A stretch of 64,000 nucleotides of DNA, from contig CAMTXU010000020.1 in the NCBI GenBank assembly GCA_947085815.1, positions 12,183 to 76,182 on the forward strand, read 5' to 3'. The notes under the pieces are model-generated. The model was not told where the DNA came from. It did no database searches and saw nothing but the letters and a program-made list of their open reading frames with translations. Both the position numbers and the translations under genes were made by a program. Positions 15,611 through 24,023 of the stretch are shown here, piece by piece (within the stretch, counting starts at the first letter, position 1; each line of letters opens with the position of its first letter). Origin of the DNA: Fen-1258 sp947085815 (GTDB lineage Bacteria > Bacteroidota > Ignavibacteria > Ignavibacteriales > Melioribacteraceae).

Positions 15611-16018
15611 ATGGAAAATTCTATTTCTCTCTTTGAAAGATATATTGATGTACAAGAATCTCAACTTCACGGCAAAGGGCTTTTTGCGAAGATCGATATC
15701 CCCGAAGAAGAAGTGCTAACAATTATAAAAGGAGAATTTATAGACGGATTTGAATGCGTGCGTAGAGAGGAAGAAAACAATACCTACATCTTCTGGCATT
15801 GCGATGATAACTATATTGACGTAAAGAATGAATCGATGCGGTACTTAAATCACGATTGCAATCCGAACTGTTACGTGGATGAGAGAGATGAGACTACACT
15901 TAATTTAATTTCAGGTAAAGAGATTAAAGCCGGTGAAGAAATTACCATAGATTATGATTATGAAGAGATATATCTTTCATGTAATTGTTTTACATGTCAA
16001 ACTAAAAAAGTTGGATGA
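15611..16018 (+). CDS. SET domain protein
   Basis: A protein of about 135 residues that is almost entirely a SET (SAM-dependent lysine methyltransferase) domain. It has GKGLFAKIDIPEEEV near the N-terminus, the pseudoknot motif RYLNHDCNPNC, and AGEEITIDYDYE, followed by a post-SET-like CNCFTC. Bacterial stand-alone SET proteins are known but their targets are mostly unknown. I chose the ATG at 15611; an upstream TTG at 15581 would add ten residues, which lie near the terminator and look non-conserved. Confidence 0.88.
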   Translation: MENSISLFERYIDVQESQLHGKGLFAKIDIPEEEVLTIIKGEFIDGFECVRREEENNTYIFWHCDDNYIDVKNESMRYLNHDCNPNCYVDERDETTLNLISGKEIKAGEEITIDYDYEEIYLSCNCFTCQTKKVG

Positions 16019-16152
16019 AGAAGGATTGTGAATCAAGATTATTCGGAAATTGTACACGCACATTTATACCCTCTCATTACTCTTCAGAACTATAAACTCT
16101 AATTTAAAGTACATGCCTATATTTCCTGAATTAATTTAATCCTGGTTTTAAG

Positions 16153-16242
16153 TTAGAATATTGTCTTTTGCATTGCGATAAAAAGAATTATCAGTAAAAT
16201 TATAATTGAAGGAATGAATATTACCGAACTCCATTTTTTCAT
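16153..16242 (-). CDS. Possible 29-residue membrane peptide
   Basis: ATG at 16242 opens a frame of 29 residues: a basic start (MKKWSS), a continuous hydrophobic stretch of about 19 residues (mostly Ile and Leu) and a short MQKTIF tail, then TAA. The make-up is that of a single-pass membrane peptide. A weak GTGAG lies upstream. There is no family match I recognise, so it may be chance. Confidence 0.25.
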   Translation of the reverse strand: MKKWSSVIFIPSIIILLIILFIAMQKTIF

Positions 16243-16251
16243 CTTAATAAC

Positions 16252-16374
16252 TCACCTTACGCAAAAGTTTTGTCTCCGTGTAACTCGGTGACTTCTCGGT
16301 GGCACTCTGTGCAATAAAACCAAAAAATAACACGGAGAAAATGTCCTTACTTCCGTTCTTACGTAATGTGACTT
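16252..16374. repeat. Foldback element with TCTCCGTGT words
   Basis: The outer ends are inverted (CACCTTACG at about 16253 and CGTAATGTG at about 16365), as are internal words (TCTCCGTGT and ACACGGAGA). No coding potential. Similar in build to the other foldback repeats of the window. Confidence 0.6.
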
Positions 16375-16592
16375 AATAATCTTCTCTGTTAAAAAAGTAT
16401 AACTTTTATGATTTTGTCATTTCCGTTTGATATATCATATTCAAGTGGTAAGTATATCTCAGAATTTGGAAGAAGATAATGTCTTTCCTCACCAAGTTCG
16501 TTTGTTATTCAAAGAACCTTTCCATTTATTATAAAATTGGATAGATAGAAATTCCTAATCCTCTCGTCAAATATCTCCTAAAAATTTTCCAA

Positions 16593-18305
16593 TCAATTTT
16601 CGCCTTTAACAAGATATCTCTTAATTTTTTGTGTAGTGGTTTTTTCAAATTCTTGTTCACGGATATAAAATTTCTTGATCTGTTTGTGTTGCGCAAGTTG
16701 CTGGTTGACTTTTTCAACTTCTTCGGAGATAATTTTATTCAGCAAAGTGTCATCAATCTGTATGTGATTCATCTCCGCTAATTCGATTATAGCTTCGGCA
16801 TCAACAACAACCTGTGCGGAAATAATTTCACCCTGCTTTGGGTCTTCATCCCCAAACACAAGACATTCTTGAATGAACGGACTACGGTTCATAATATCTT
16901 CAACCTCCTCGGGAAAAACATTTTTACCACTCTTGGAGATTATTACATTTTTCTTTCTTCCGTTAATGTGCAAAAAATCATCCTCATCCATATATCCGAT
17001 ATCACCGGTCTTAAACCAGCCATTTTCAAAAGTATCATCAGTTGCCTTTTCATTTTTATAGTAGCCGAGCATTACACTCGGGGCTTTAGCCCAAATTTCT
17101 CCGCTCCCGTTCTCATCTGGATTATTAATTTTTATTTGGACATGAGGAAGTGGAATCCCAGCCGCATCATCTTTAAACGCATCAGTTCTGTTCAAAGTTA
17201 GTATAGGAGAAGTTTCGGTTAAACCGTATCCTTGGATAAAATTAAATCCGAATTCTCGTAATCCTTTTGCGACCAATGGATCCGGCGCGGCTCCTCCTGC
17301 AATAAACAATCTGACTGATCCGCCGAATTTTTCATGAAGTTCATGAAAAACTTTTTTCTTAACATCCTTCAATCCCATCATTGTAAAAAGATTTGTAAAC
17401 TTCATAAGGGGCGGAACGATAACCGACTTCACTTTATCATCTTTAATTCCTTTCATAACGCGCTTAAACATTTTATCATAGAGAAGCGGAACCCCAAGAA
17501 GTATTGTGGCTCTTACTTTTTGAAGATCGTCAACTACGGTTTTCAATGATCTGGCGTAATGAACCGATGCGCCTGAATAAAGCGGGCAGAGCATTCCACA
17601 TGTGCATTCATATGTATGATGCATCGGCAGAACGGAAAGGAATCTGTCCTCTTTTTCGATCAGTACCATGCTTACCATATCAACCAAGTTGGAGGAAAGA
17701 TTTTTTTGAGAAAGCATAACGCCTTTAGCACGACCGAGAGAGCCTGAAGTAAAAATTATCTCCGAAAGGTCATCGGGATTTATTGCTGGCAATTCTTCCA
17801 CATGCAACGGTTTTGCCTTCCTTATCAGATCATACATCTTCAAGAACTCTTTATCCTCCTGAGTTTCATCCATACAGATATAGTTCTTAAGTTTTTTCAA
17901 AAAACTTCTTCCCTCAGCAATCATGCTTGCATAACTCCCTGAAAAGACTATTGCCTCTGCGTCCGATTCGTGAAGGATATTCATTATCTCATTTTTTGTT
18001 AAATTTTTATCGATCGGAACCATTACATAATTAAAACACATACCAGTAAGAAAACCGAGCGACCATTGAACTCTGTTCTCGCCGATAATCGCGATATGAG
18101 CTCGTTCTTTGATGCCAAGTTCTTTGAGCGCGGAACCGAATCTTAAAATATTCTCAAGAAGTTCTCGATAAGTTAATTTGTTAATAGGCGAGTCGTTCAG
18201 ATCCTCCAAGGCAAGCTTGGGTCCAAAATTTTTTGCGGAATGAATAACCATCTCCTGAATCGAGTTGATTCCGGGAACGTCATTGAGTTTTAGTTCTTTT
18301 TTCAT
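16593..18305 (-). CDS. AMP-dependent long-chain acyl-CoA synthetase
   Basis: Activates a carboxylic acid (probably a fatty acid) to acyl-CoA via an acyl-adenylate. The 570-residue protein has the adenylate-forming P-loop TSGSLGRAKGVMLSQKN (about 191-207), the core motif GYGLTETSP, TGDIGYMDEDDF, and a late lysine in the C-terminal domain (TTQKIKRYL). The substrate cannot be read from sequence. No Shine-Dalgarno site is obvious. It sits alone between a foldback element and PepD. Confidence 0.92.
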   Translation of the reverse strand: MKKELKLNDVPGINSIQEMVIHSAKNFGPKLALEDLNDSPINKLTYRELLENILRFGSALKELGIKERAHIAIIGENRVQWSLGFLTGMCFNYVMVPIDKNLTKNEIMNILHESDAEAIVFSGSYASMIAEGRSFLKKLKNYICMDETQEDKEFLKMYDLIRKAKPLHVEELPAINPDDLSEIIFTSGSLGRAKGVMLSQKNLSSNLVDMVSMVLIEKEDRFLSVLPMHHTYECTCGMLCPLYSGASVHYARSLKTVVDDLQKVRATILLGVPLLYDKMFKRVMKGIKDDKVKSVIVPPLMKFTNLFTMMGLKDVKKKVFHELHEKFGGSVRLFIAGGAAPDPLVAKGLREFGFNFIQGYGLTETSPILTLNRTDAFKDDAAGIPLPHVQIKINNPDENGSGEIWAKAPSVMLGYYKNEKATDDTFENGWFKTGDIGYMDEDDFLHINGRKKNVIISKSGKNVFPEEVEDIMNRSPFIQECLVFGDEDPKQGEIISAQVVVDAEAIIELAEMNHIQIDDTLLNKIISEEVEKVNQQLAQHKQIKKFYIREQEFEKTTTQKIKRYLVKGEN

Positions 18306-18349
18306 AGTAATCTATTTTTGTTGTTGGATGTTCCGTACTAGACTAAAAT

Positions 18350-18460
18350 GAGGGTATCTCAAAAGGTGTTTTGTCATTTCGGACAAAGTGAGAAACCTTT
18401 AAATTCCTAAGTAGAACAAAGATTTCTCAGTCACTCCGTTCCTTCGGAATGGCATTTCCC
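18350..18460. repeat. Repeat-like intergenic sequence
   Basis: The gap starts GAGGGTATCTCAAAAG, similar to the end GAGGTTGTTTCAAAAG of the element at 49151. It contains CATTTCGGACAAAGTGAG and a CCTTCGG hairpin word. No matching inverted right end is visible. Confidence 0.4.
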
Positions 18461-18463
18461 TTC

Positions 18464-19939
18464 TTATTTCTGTTTGGCTATCTCAGTTAATATGTTTTTA
18501 AGCAGACGATAAAATTTTTCCACATCCGGAATTTTAACGCGCTCATCGGGTGAATGAGCACCTTCAATAGTAGGTCCAAATGAAACCATGTCTAAGCCCG
18601 GGTATTTATTACCAAGAATTCCACATTCTAATCCGGCATGAACGGCTTTCACTTCGGGTTCTTTTGAGAATAAATTTTTAAAAACATCTTTTGAAAGTTT
18701 TAATACTTTCGATTCCATGTTTGGCTGCCATCCCGGATAACCATCTCCGACCTTTACAGTGGCTCCACTTAATTCAAATACCGATCGAACAACCCGGGCT
18801 ATATTTCTTTTAGAGCTTTCGATAGAACTACGCTGGCTCGTTCCAATTCTAAGTTCAGCACCATCTTCAACGACTGTTGCAAGATTTGTAGAGGTCTCAA
18901 CAAGATTTGGTATATCGGGGCTCATGCTGATCATTCCGTGAGGCATAGCTAAAATAGCATTAATGACTTTCTCCTTAAGCGAATTTTTATATGCGCCGTC
19001 AATTTTTACAGAAGCTAAATCAGTTTTCTCAAACGTTACTTTGAAATTGTTTTCGACATTTTTGAATTCGATAACCGATTCAAGAAAATACTCATTAATT
19101 ATTTCTCTTGCCTTTGACTCAAAATCGGGATGCATAAAGATGACTGCTTCGGCTTCGCGTGGAATAGCATTTCTCTTAGAACCACCGCTAATGAAGGCGA
19201 GTTGGAAATTAAATTTGGAAAGACGGTCTAAAAACATCCCAAGAAGTTTTATTGCATTAGCTCTTCCATCAGCTATATTGATCCCTGAGTGACCCCCAAG
19301 TAAACCGGAAATAGCGAGTGCAAAGGGTTGATTTCCATCAATAATTTGTTCCGATTCAATTTTATAAGTTCCTAATGAATCCATTCCACCAGCACAACCA
19401 ACATAAAATGCTCCATCCTCTTCAGTATCAAGATTAAGCAATGTTGTACCGGTTATAAATCCTTTTTGTAGATTGTTAACGCCGGTTAAACCGGTTTCTT
19501 CATCTACAGTAAATAAAAGTTCAAGCTGTCCATGCTCGAAATCGTCATCGCAAGCTACGGCAAGCGCTGCGGCAGCTCCAATTCCATTATCTGCGCCAAG
19601 TGTGGTTCCATCGGCTTTAATCCATTCACCGTCTCTTATCAACTCAATCGGGTCATTTAAAAAATCATGTTCTGTATTTTTATTTTTTTCGCAAACCATA
19701 TCAACATGACTCTGCAACACAACGGTTGGCGCTCCTTCGAATCCCGGTTTGGGAGGAATTTGGATTACTATATTTCCCGTTTCATCCTCTTTCATGCTAA
19801 GATTATTTTGTCCGGCAAAATTTCTGAGGTATAAACGGATTCTCTCCTCACTCTTTGACGGACGCGGAACGCGGCTAATCTCGTAAAATTTTTTCCATAA
19901 TGTGGAAGGGGTTAATCCATCAATTGCATTGGCTGGCAT
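18464..19939 (-). CDS. pepD: Aminoacyl-histidine dipeptidase (M20 family)
   Basis: A cytosolic zinc dipeptidase with broad Xaa-His activity. The 491 residues have the M20 metal motifs: LQSHVDMVCEK (about 75-85), ADGTTLGADNGIGAA (about 113-127, bridging Asp), FTVDEETGLTG (about 143-153, catalytic Glu) and a late HAGLECGIL and GAHSPDERV. The length fits the PepD type with its lid domain. The ATG at 19939 follows GGAG. It is a single gene with no obvious operon partner. Confidence 0.95.
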   Translation of the reverse strand: MPANAIDGLTPSTLWKKFYEISRVPRPSKSEERIRLYLRNFAGQNNLSMKEDETGNIVIQIPPKPGFEGAPTVVLQSHVDMVCEKNKNTEHDFLNDPIELIRDGEWIKADGTTLGADNGIGAAAALAVACDDDFEHGQLELLFTVDEETGLTGVNNLQKGFITGTTLLNLDTEEDGAFYVGCAGGMDSLGTYKIESEQIIDGNQPFALAISGLLGGHSGINIADGRANAIKLLGMFLDRLSKFNFQLAFISGGSKRNAIPREAEAVIFMHPDFESKAREIINEYFLESVIEFKNVENNFKVTFEKTDLASVKIDGAYKNSLKEKVINAILAMPHGMISMSPDIPNLVETSTNLATVVEDGAELRIGTSQRSSIESSKRNIARVVRSVFELSGATVKVGDGYPGWQPNMESKVLKLSKDVFKNLFSKEPEVKAVHAGLECGILGNKYPGLDMVSFGPTIEGAHSPDERVKIPDVEKFYRLLKNILTEIAKQK

Positions 19940-19980
19940 TTTTACTCCGTGAATATTTTATTTATAGAATAGTTTCTTAT

Positions 19981-21063
19981 TTAACTGTGCCGGATGTTGA
20001 GTATATCGCCATCCTTCACTATATATTCCTTTCCTTCCAAACGCCATGTCCCTGCCTCTTTACATTTTGGAAAAGAACCGTGTTTTAGAAAATCTTCATA
20101 ATGAACGACTTCTGCGCGGATAAAACGATTAAAGAAATCCGTGTGAATTACACCGGCGGCCTGAGGTGCAGTGTAATTTTTTTTAATTGTCCAAGCTCGG
20201 CATTCATCTTCTCCAACGGTAAAGAAAGATTGAAGCCCGAGCATTTCATACGAGGTGCGTAAAATTTTGCTGAGCGCAGATTCCGCTATTCCATAATCCT
20301 GCATAAAAGTTGCGCGGTCTTCCTCGCTCATTTGAGAAAGCTCCAGCTCGATTTTAGCGAAGAATGGAATTATTACCGCGGAAGTTTTTTCAAGTTTTGT
20401 TTTAAGCTGTTCAATTTCAGAATCAACTTTCGAAATGAAATTCTCATCGTAATTTATTGCGATGGCAAGCTGTTTAATTGTTAGAAGCTGATATCCAGAA
20501 AGAATTTTGGTCTCGTTATCATCGAGGTGAAGTGTCCTGAGGGGTAATTCATTTTCGCAATGAGCAAGACATTTTTCAATCAGCGGCAGTTCACGTTTCA
20601 TCTTTTCATCTTTCGTCTTTAGTACGTCTCTTTTTAATTTTTCTAGACGTGTTTCCAAAAATGCCAGATCGGAAAGAAGAAATTCAACTTCGAGAAACTC
20701 GATATCCCGAAGAGGATTGATAGAATTCATAGGATGAGCTACCGAATCATCATGAAACCCGCGAATAATGTAAAATAACGCGTCATTATTTTTGACGCCG
20801 TTCAAGAAAGTTGAAGTGATCTTAACCTTGTTATCATCGGACATTTTTAATCCGGGTAGATCGAATACTTCAATAGTGGCATTAACCTGTTTCTTGGGAT
20901 TAAAAATTTTAGTAAGCTCGTTCAGCCTATCATCCGGCACTTTGACTACTTCTATTGATGCCTCTTCTTTCTGTGCTTGAGAAGAGCTTGGTCCATTGCC
21001 TGAAAGTGTATTAAAAAGAGTTGTTTTACCTGAAAACTGAAGTCCTACAAGACCTATTTGCAT
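19981..21063 (-). CDS. YchF/DUF933-type GTPase-like protein, divergent
   Basis: A 360-residue OBG-family P-loop NTPase with a C-terminal TGS-like domain. From the ATG at 21063 the P-loop is GLQFSGKTTLFNTL (about 7-20), where YchF normally has GLPNVGKST. A DLPGL switch follows, then NYDE in place of the usual NxxE specificity motif, and the C-terminal part LGLQSFFTVGEDECRAWTI with VKDGDILNIRHS. The general fold and length match YchF but the loop differences suggest a paralogue. The longer frame to 21144 adds 27 residues with no family likeness; AGAGA precedes 21063. Function unknown. Confidence 0.82.
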   Translation of the reverse strand: MQIGLVGLQFSGKTTLFNTLSGNGPSSSQAQKEEASIEVVKVPDDRLNELTKIFNPKKQVNATIEVFDLPGLKMSDDNKVKITSTFLNGVKNNDALFYIIRGFHDDSVAHPMNSINPLRDIEFLEVEFLLSDLAFLETRLEKLKRDVLKTKDEKMKRELPLIEKCLAHCENELPLRTLHLDDNETKILSGYQLLTIKQLAIAINYDENFISKVDSEIEQLKTKLEKTSAVIIPFFAKIELELSQMSEEDRATFMQDYGIAESALSKILRTSYEMLGLQSFFTVGEDECRAWTIKKNYTAPQAAGVIHTDFFNRFIRAEVVHYEDFLKHGSFPKCKEAGTWRLEGKEYIVKDGDILNIRHS

Positions 21064-21163
21064 TGATTTCTCTAAAATTAGACTGAACAATTTCTTCTCA
21101 AATATAACTAAATTATGTTGTAATTCGGATATCCGAATAATCAAGAAAAAGATGATAGGTCAT

Positions 21164-21451
21164 TTATGAAACAATTTGAGTATGCAGAGAAATTTCTTCA
21201 AGGACAGAACTTACTTTCAGGCAAGAATTTAACTCGCCCTCATAAACAACTGCTTTCCCTTTCACATGCGCTTCAAAAGCGAACCCCCGGGCAACTTCAT
21301 AAGTACAATGAACTGCTTTGGTTATTTGATTGATAACATCGTCAAATGAATGCCAATCATCGTTATATAGAACCACCTTGTACGGAAGTCCTACTTTCAC
21401 TTCCTCATCAAGTTCAGATTCAATTATTCCGGTTGGTTTTTCTTCGCTCAT
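21164..21451 (-). CDS. clpS: ATP-dependent Clp protease adaptor ClpS
   Basis: ClpS delivers N-degron substrates to ClpAP. The 95-residue protein has the core YKVVLYNDDWHSFDDVINQI (about 24-43), with the NDD motif that contacts substrate, then the ClpS helix region with AHVKGKAVVYEG. A variable N-terminal tail precedes it. Residues lining the N-end pocket are largely as in the family. It is divergent from etfB; clpA is not in the window. Confidence 0.9.
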   Translation of the reverse strand: MSEEKPTGIIESELDEEVKVGLPYKVVLYNDDWHSFDDVINQITKAVHCTYEVARGFAFEAHVKGKAVVYEGELNSCLKVSSVLEEISLHTQIVS

Positions 21452-21490
21452 AATCTCGGCTGATTTCTAATTTCAAATTATAAAATTGCG

Positions 21491-21518
21491 TTGCAAAAAT
21501 AAATTTTCTTTATATTTG
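21491..21518 (+). promoter_or_regulatory. Candidate promoter of etfBA
   Basis: TATATTTG at 21511-21518 matches the -7 element seen before tRNA-Gly. TTG occurs 17 bp upstream (21491) and also 22 bp upstream (21486), so spacing is not ideal. The 5' leader would be about 50 nt. Confidence 0.4.
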
Positions 21519-21572
21519 GTAATATAAAGAAAACATATGTTAACACATTCATCAAAATTCTGAGGAGGATAA

Positions 21573-22319
21573 ATGAAAATTGCCGTTTGCGTTAGTCATG
21601 TTCCGGATACTGCGGCAAAAATTAATATCGGAAATGACGGAATTAATATTGATCAATCCGGCGTTACATTCGTTGTAAATCCTTATGACGAATTTGCAGT
21701 AGAAGAAGCACTTAAATCGAAAGAAAAATTTGGCGGAGAGACAGTAGCTATAAGTCTGGGCAGCGATGCGAATAAAGAATCTTTACGCAAAGCACTTGCT
21801 ATGGGGATTGATAATGCAGTGTTACTGAAAGAGAACGGTTACCGAGATTCATTATCGGTTGCTAAAGCGCTCGCTGATGAAATAAAAGTTCAAGGAGCGG
21901 AACTTGTATTTTTAGGAAAACAATCAGTCGATTTTGATAACTCTGTAGTCGGTCAGCTTGTTTCAGAACTGCTCGGCTATAATTGTGTCTCTGTTGCCGT
22001 AAGCTTTACTCTTGACGGTAATAAAATAATTTGCGAAAGAGAAATTGAAGGCGGTAAGGAGATAGTAGAAACAAACCTTCCGGCAGTTATTACTTGCCAA
22101 AAAGGATTGAACGATCCTCGCTATGCGTCCTTAAAAGGTATTATGGCTGCAAAGAAAAAAGAGATAGTTGAAAAAGCAGCGTTTGCGGCTGATAATTATG
22201 TCGAAGTTATATCTATGAAAAAACCTGCCTCCAAACAAGCAGGCAAAATAATTGGTACCGATTCCAGCGCTGTTCCGGAATTGGTTCGTCTATTAAGAGA
22301 AGAAGCAAAAGTCATCTGA
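21573..22319 (+). CDS. etfB: Electron transfer flavoprotein beta subunit
   Basis: A 248-residue protein that pairs with EtfA to carry electrons from acyl-CoA and similar dehydrogenases. Family marks: KIAVCVSHVPDTAAK at the N-terminus, NPYDEFAVEEALK (about 37-49), the nucleotide-binding VFLGKQSVDFDNSVVGQLVSELLG region and LPAVITCQKGLNDPRYASLKGIMAAKKK. A strong GAGGAGG site precedes the ATG. etfA begins 11 bp after its stop codon, as usual. Its electron partner is not in the window. Confidence 0.95.
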   Translation: MKIAVCVSHVPDTAAKINIGNDGINIDQSGVTFVVNPYDEFAVEEALKSKEKFGGETVAISLGSDANKESLRKALAMGIDNAVLLKENGYRDSLSVAKALADEIKVQGAELVFLGKQSVDFDNSVVGQLVSELLGYNCVSVAVSFTLDGNKIICEREIEGGKEIVETNLPAVITCQKGLNDPRYASLKGIMAAKKKEIVEKAAFAADNYVEVISMKKPASKQAGKIIGTDSSAVPELVRLLREEAKVI

Positions 22320-22330
22320 GGGAGAATAAC

Positions 22331-23296
22331 ATGGCAAATAAATTTTTAGTATTTATAGAACAAAGAAGTGGTATAGTCAAGAAATCATCTCTCGAAGCAG
22401 TAAAAGTAGCGGCTGATTTTTCAGCAAGGCTTTCGGGAAATGTAGAAGCAGTTACAATTGGAAATGAAATTGAAGGCTTGGATAAAATTGGCGCATATGG
22501 TGTTTCTAAAGTTACTTTTTTTAAGAACTCGGAGCTGGTAAACTACTCCCCTTCCGCATATACGGAGTTGATTTCGAAATTTGCAATTGAGAATGGATTT
22601 GATCATCTCTTCTTCGGGGCAACATCCATGGGAAAAGATCTTGCGCCGTATGTCTCCGTTAAAGTTGATGCTGGACTTGCGATGGATTGTGTAATGTTGA
22701 ATACTAACGGATCAGAGATCATAGCCACACGTCCTATATATGGCGGCAAAGCGTTGATTGATGTAAAAATAAAATCTCCTATAAAAATTTTCGCTTTACG
22801 CCCCAATGTTTTCAATCCGGGCATTCCGTCAGACAATAAGGCTGAAGTTATAGTGATCAACGCTGATAATCCGAACTTGAGCGTAAGAGTTACAGATATT
22901 AAAAAAGCGGAAGCCAAACTTGACGTTTCTGAGGCAGATGTTATTGTTTCAGGCGGTCGCGGTATGAAAGGACCAGAGCATTTTCATTTGGTTGAAGAAC
23001 TTGCACAAATTCTTGGCGCGGCATCGGGAGCCTCGCGTGCGGTTGTAGATGCCGGCTGGAGACCTCACGGTGAACAAATAGGTCAAACCGGAAAAACTGT
23101 ATCGCCAACATTATACGTCGCGCTTGGAATATCGGGAGCGATACAACACTTAGCAGGCATGCGTTCTTCCAAATATATTGTCGCAGTTAATAAAGATAAA
23201 GATGCGCCAATTTTTCAGATTGCAGATTATGGAATTGTTGGAGACTTGTTTGAAGTAGTTCCGGCAATGATCGAAGAGATAAAAAAAATAAAATAA
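22331..23296 (+). CDS. etfA: Electron transfer flavoprotein alpha subunit
   Basis: A 321-residue protein. The N-terminal ETF domain is followed by the FAD-binding domain: IVSGGRGMKGPEHFHLVEELA (about 205-225), GASRAVVDAGWRPHGEQIGQTGK and VSPTLYVALGISGAIQHLAGM. All FAD-contact motifs are intact. It forms the ETF heterodimer with the upstream EtfB and is followed 10 bp later by the bifunctional nuclease gene. The ETF may serve acyl-CoA metabolism, in line with the ligase and thiolase genes nearby. Confidence 0.95.
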   Translation: MANKFLVFIEQRSGIVKKSSLEAVKVAADFSARLSGNVEAVTIGNEIEGLDKIGAYGVSKVTFFKNSELVNYSPSAYTELISKFAIENGFDHLFFGATSMGKDLAPYVSVKVDAGLAMDCVMLNTNGSEIIATRPIYGGKALIDVKIKSPIKIFALRPNVFNPGIPSDNKAEVIVINADNPNLSVRVTDIKKAEAKLDVSEADVIVSGGRGMKGPEHFHLVEELAQILGAASGASRAVVDAGWRPHGEQIGQTGKTVSPTLYVALGISGAIQHLAGMRSSKYIVAVNKDKDAPIFQIADYGIVGDLFEVVPAMIEEIKKIK

Positions 23297-23306
23297 AAAG
23301 GTATTT

Positions 23307-23912
23307 GTGGACAAAGTTCAAGTTGAAATACTCGGTTTATCCGCAAGTCCATCGGCTGGCGGCGCATACGCATTACTCTTAAAAGAAGTTTACGGGGTAC
23401 GCCGCTTGCCGATAATTATTGGTCAATTCGAGGCTCAGTCTATCGCCCTCGAAATCGAGGGGATCAAACCGCCGCGTCCACTCACACACGACCTCCTTAA
23501 AAATGTAATTGATAATCTTGGCGGCACTATAATTGAGATAATAATTGATGAGTTAAAAGAGAACACATTTTATTCTAAGATAAAATTAGAAATATCATCA
23601 ATGAGTAATGAAATAGATTCCAGACCAAGTGACGCGATTGCGCTTGCTGTAAGAACCGGCAGCCCTCTCTTTGTTTCTGAGGATGTTATGAAGATAGCGG
23701 CATTTGTTCCTTCAAGTGAAGACACTGATGAAGAATTACACGATCATATTGAAGAAAAGAATGTTGAAAGCAGTGCATCTAAAAAAAACATCTCTGAAAC
23801 CAGGCTTGCCCAGCTTCAGAATCAGCTTCGTGAGGCAATAGAAAAGGAAGATTACGAAAGAGCCGCAAAATTGAGAGATGAAATTGCAAAATTAGGTGGC
23901 AGCTCAAATTAG
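23307..23912 (+). CDS. Bifunctional nuclease family protein (DUF151 + UVR motif)
   Basis: A 201-residue protein with a DUF151/bifunctional nuclease domain (about 1-135; LLKEVYGVRRLPIIIGQFEAQ, SRPSDAIALAVRTGSPLF) and a C-terminal UvrB/UvrC-type coiled motif (LREAIEKEDYERAAKLRDEI, about 172-191). The GTG start at 23307 follows AAAAGG. The family is widespread in this phylum; nuclease activity was reported for plant and bacterial relatives, but its role in the cell is unclear. It is probably co-transcribed with etfBA. Confidence 0.88.
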   Translation: MDKVQVEILGLSASPSAGGAYALLLKEVYGVRRLPIIIGQFEAQSIALEIEGIKPPRPLTHDLLKNVIDNLGGTIIEIIIDELKENTFYSKIKLEISSMSNEIDSRPSDAIALAVRTGSPLFVSEDVMKIAAFVPSSEDTDEELHDHIEEKNVESSASKKNISETRLAQLQNQLREAIEKEDYERAAKLRDEIAKLGGSSN

Positions 23913-23969
23913 TTTTAGAGCAGTTCTGCCATAGGCATGGCTATGCCATAAAAATATCAATATTCTCTG

Positions 23970-23986
23970 TCCCGCCTTTGGCGGGA
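23970..23986. terminator. Hairpin between convergent bifunctional nuclease and DUF2851 genes
   Basis: TCCCGCC-TTT-GGCGGGA, a perfect 7-bp stem in the convergent gap. There is no strong T-run on either side, so it may be a repeat unit and only a weak terminator. A second small palindrome (GCCATAGGCATGGCTATGCC, about 23929-23948) lies just before it. Confidence 0.4.
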
Positions 23987-24023
23987 TTAAATATTTCCAT
24001 TCGATAATTTTTAGAACCGTCCT

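Larger units (their letters stand above)
16019..16592. other. Intergenic region between the SET gene and the acyl-CoA ligase gene
   Basis: About 574 bp. It contains a possible 29-codon membrane peptide on the minus strand (16153-16242) and a foldback element (16252-16374). The rest is AT-rich with no supported gene. Confidence 0.5.
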
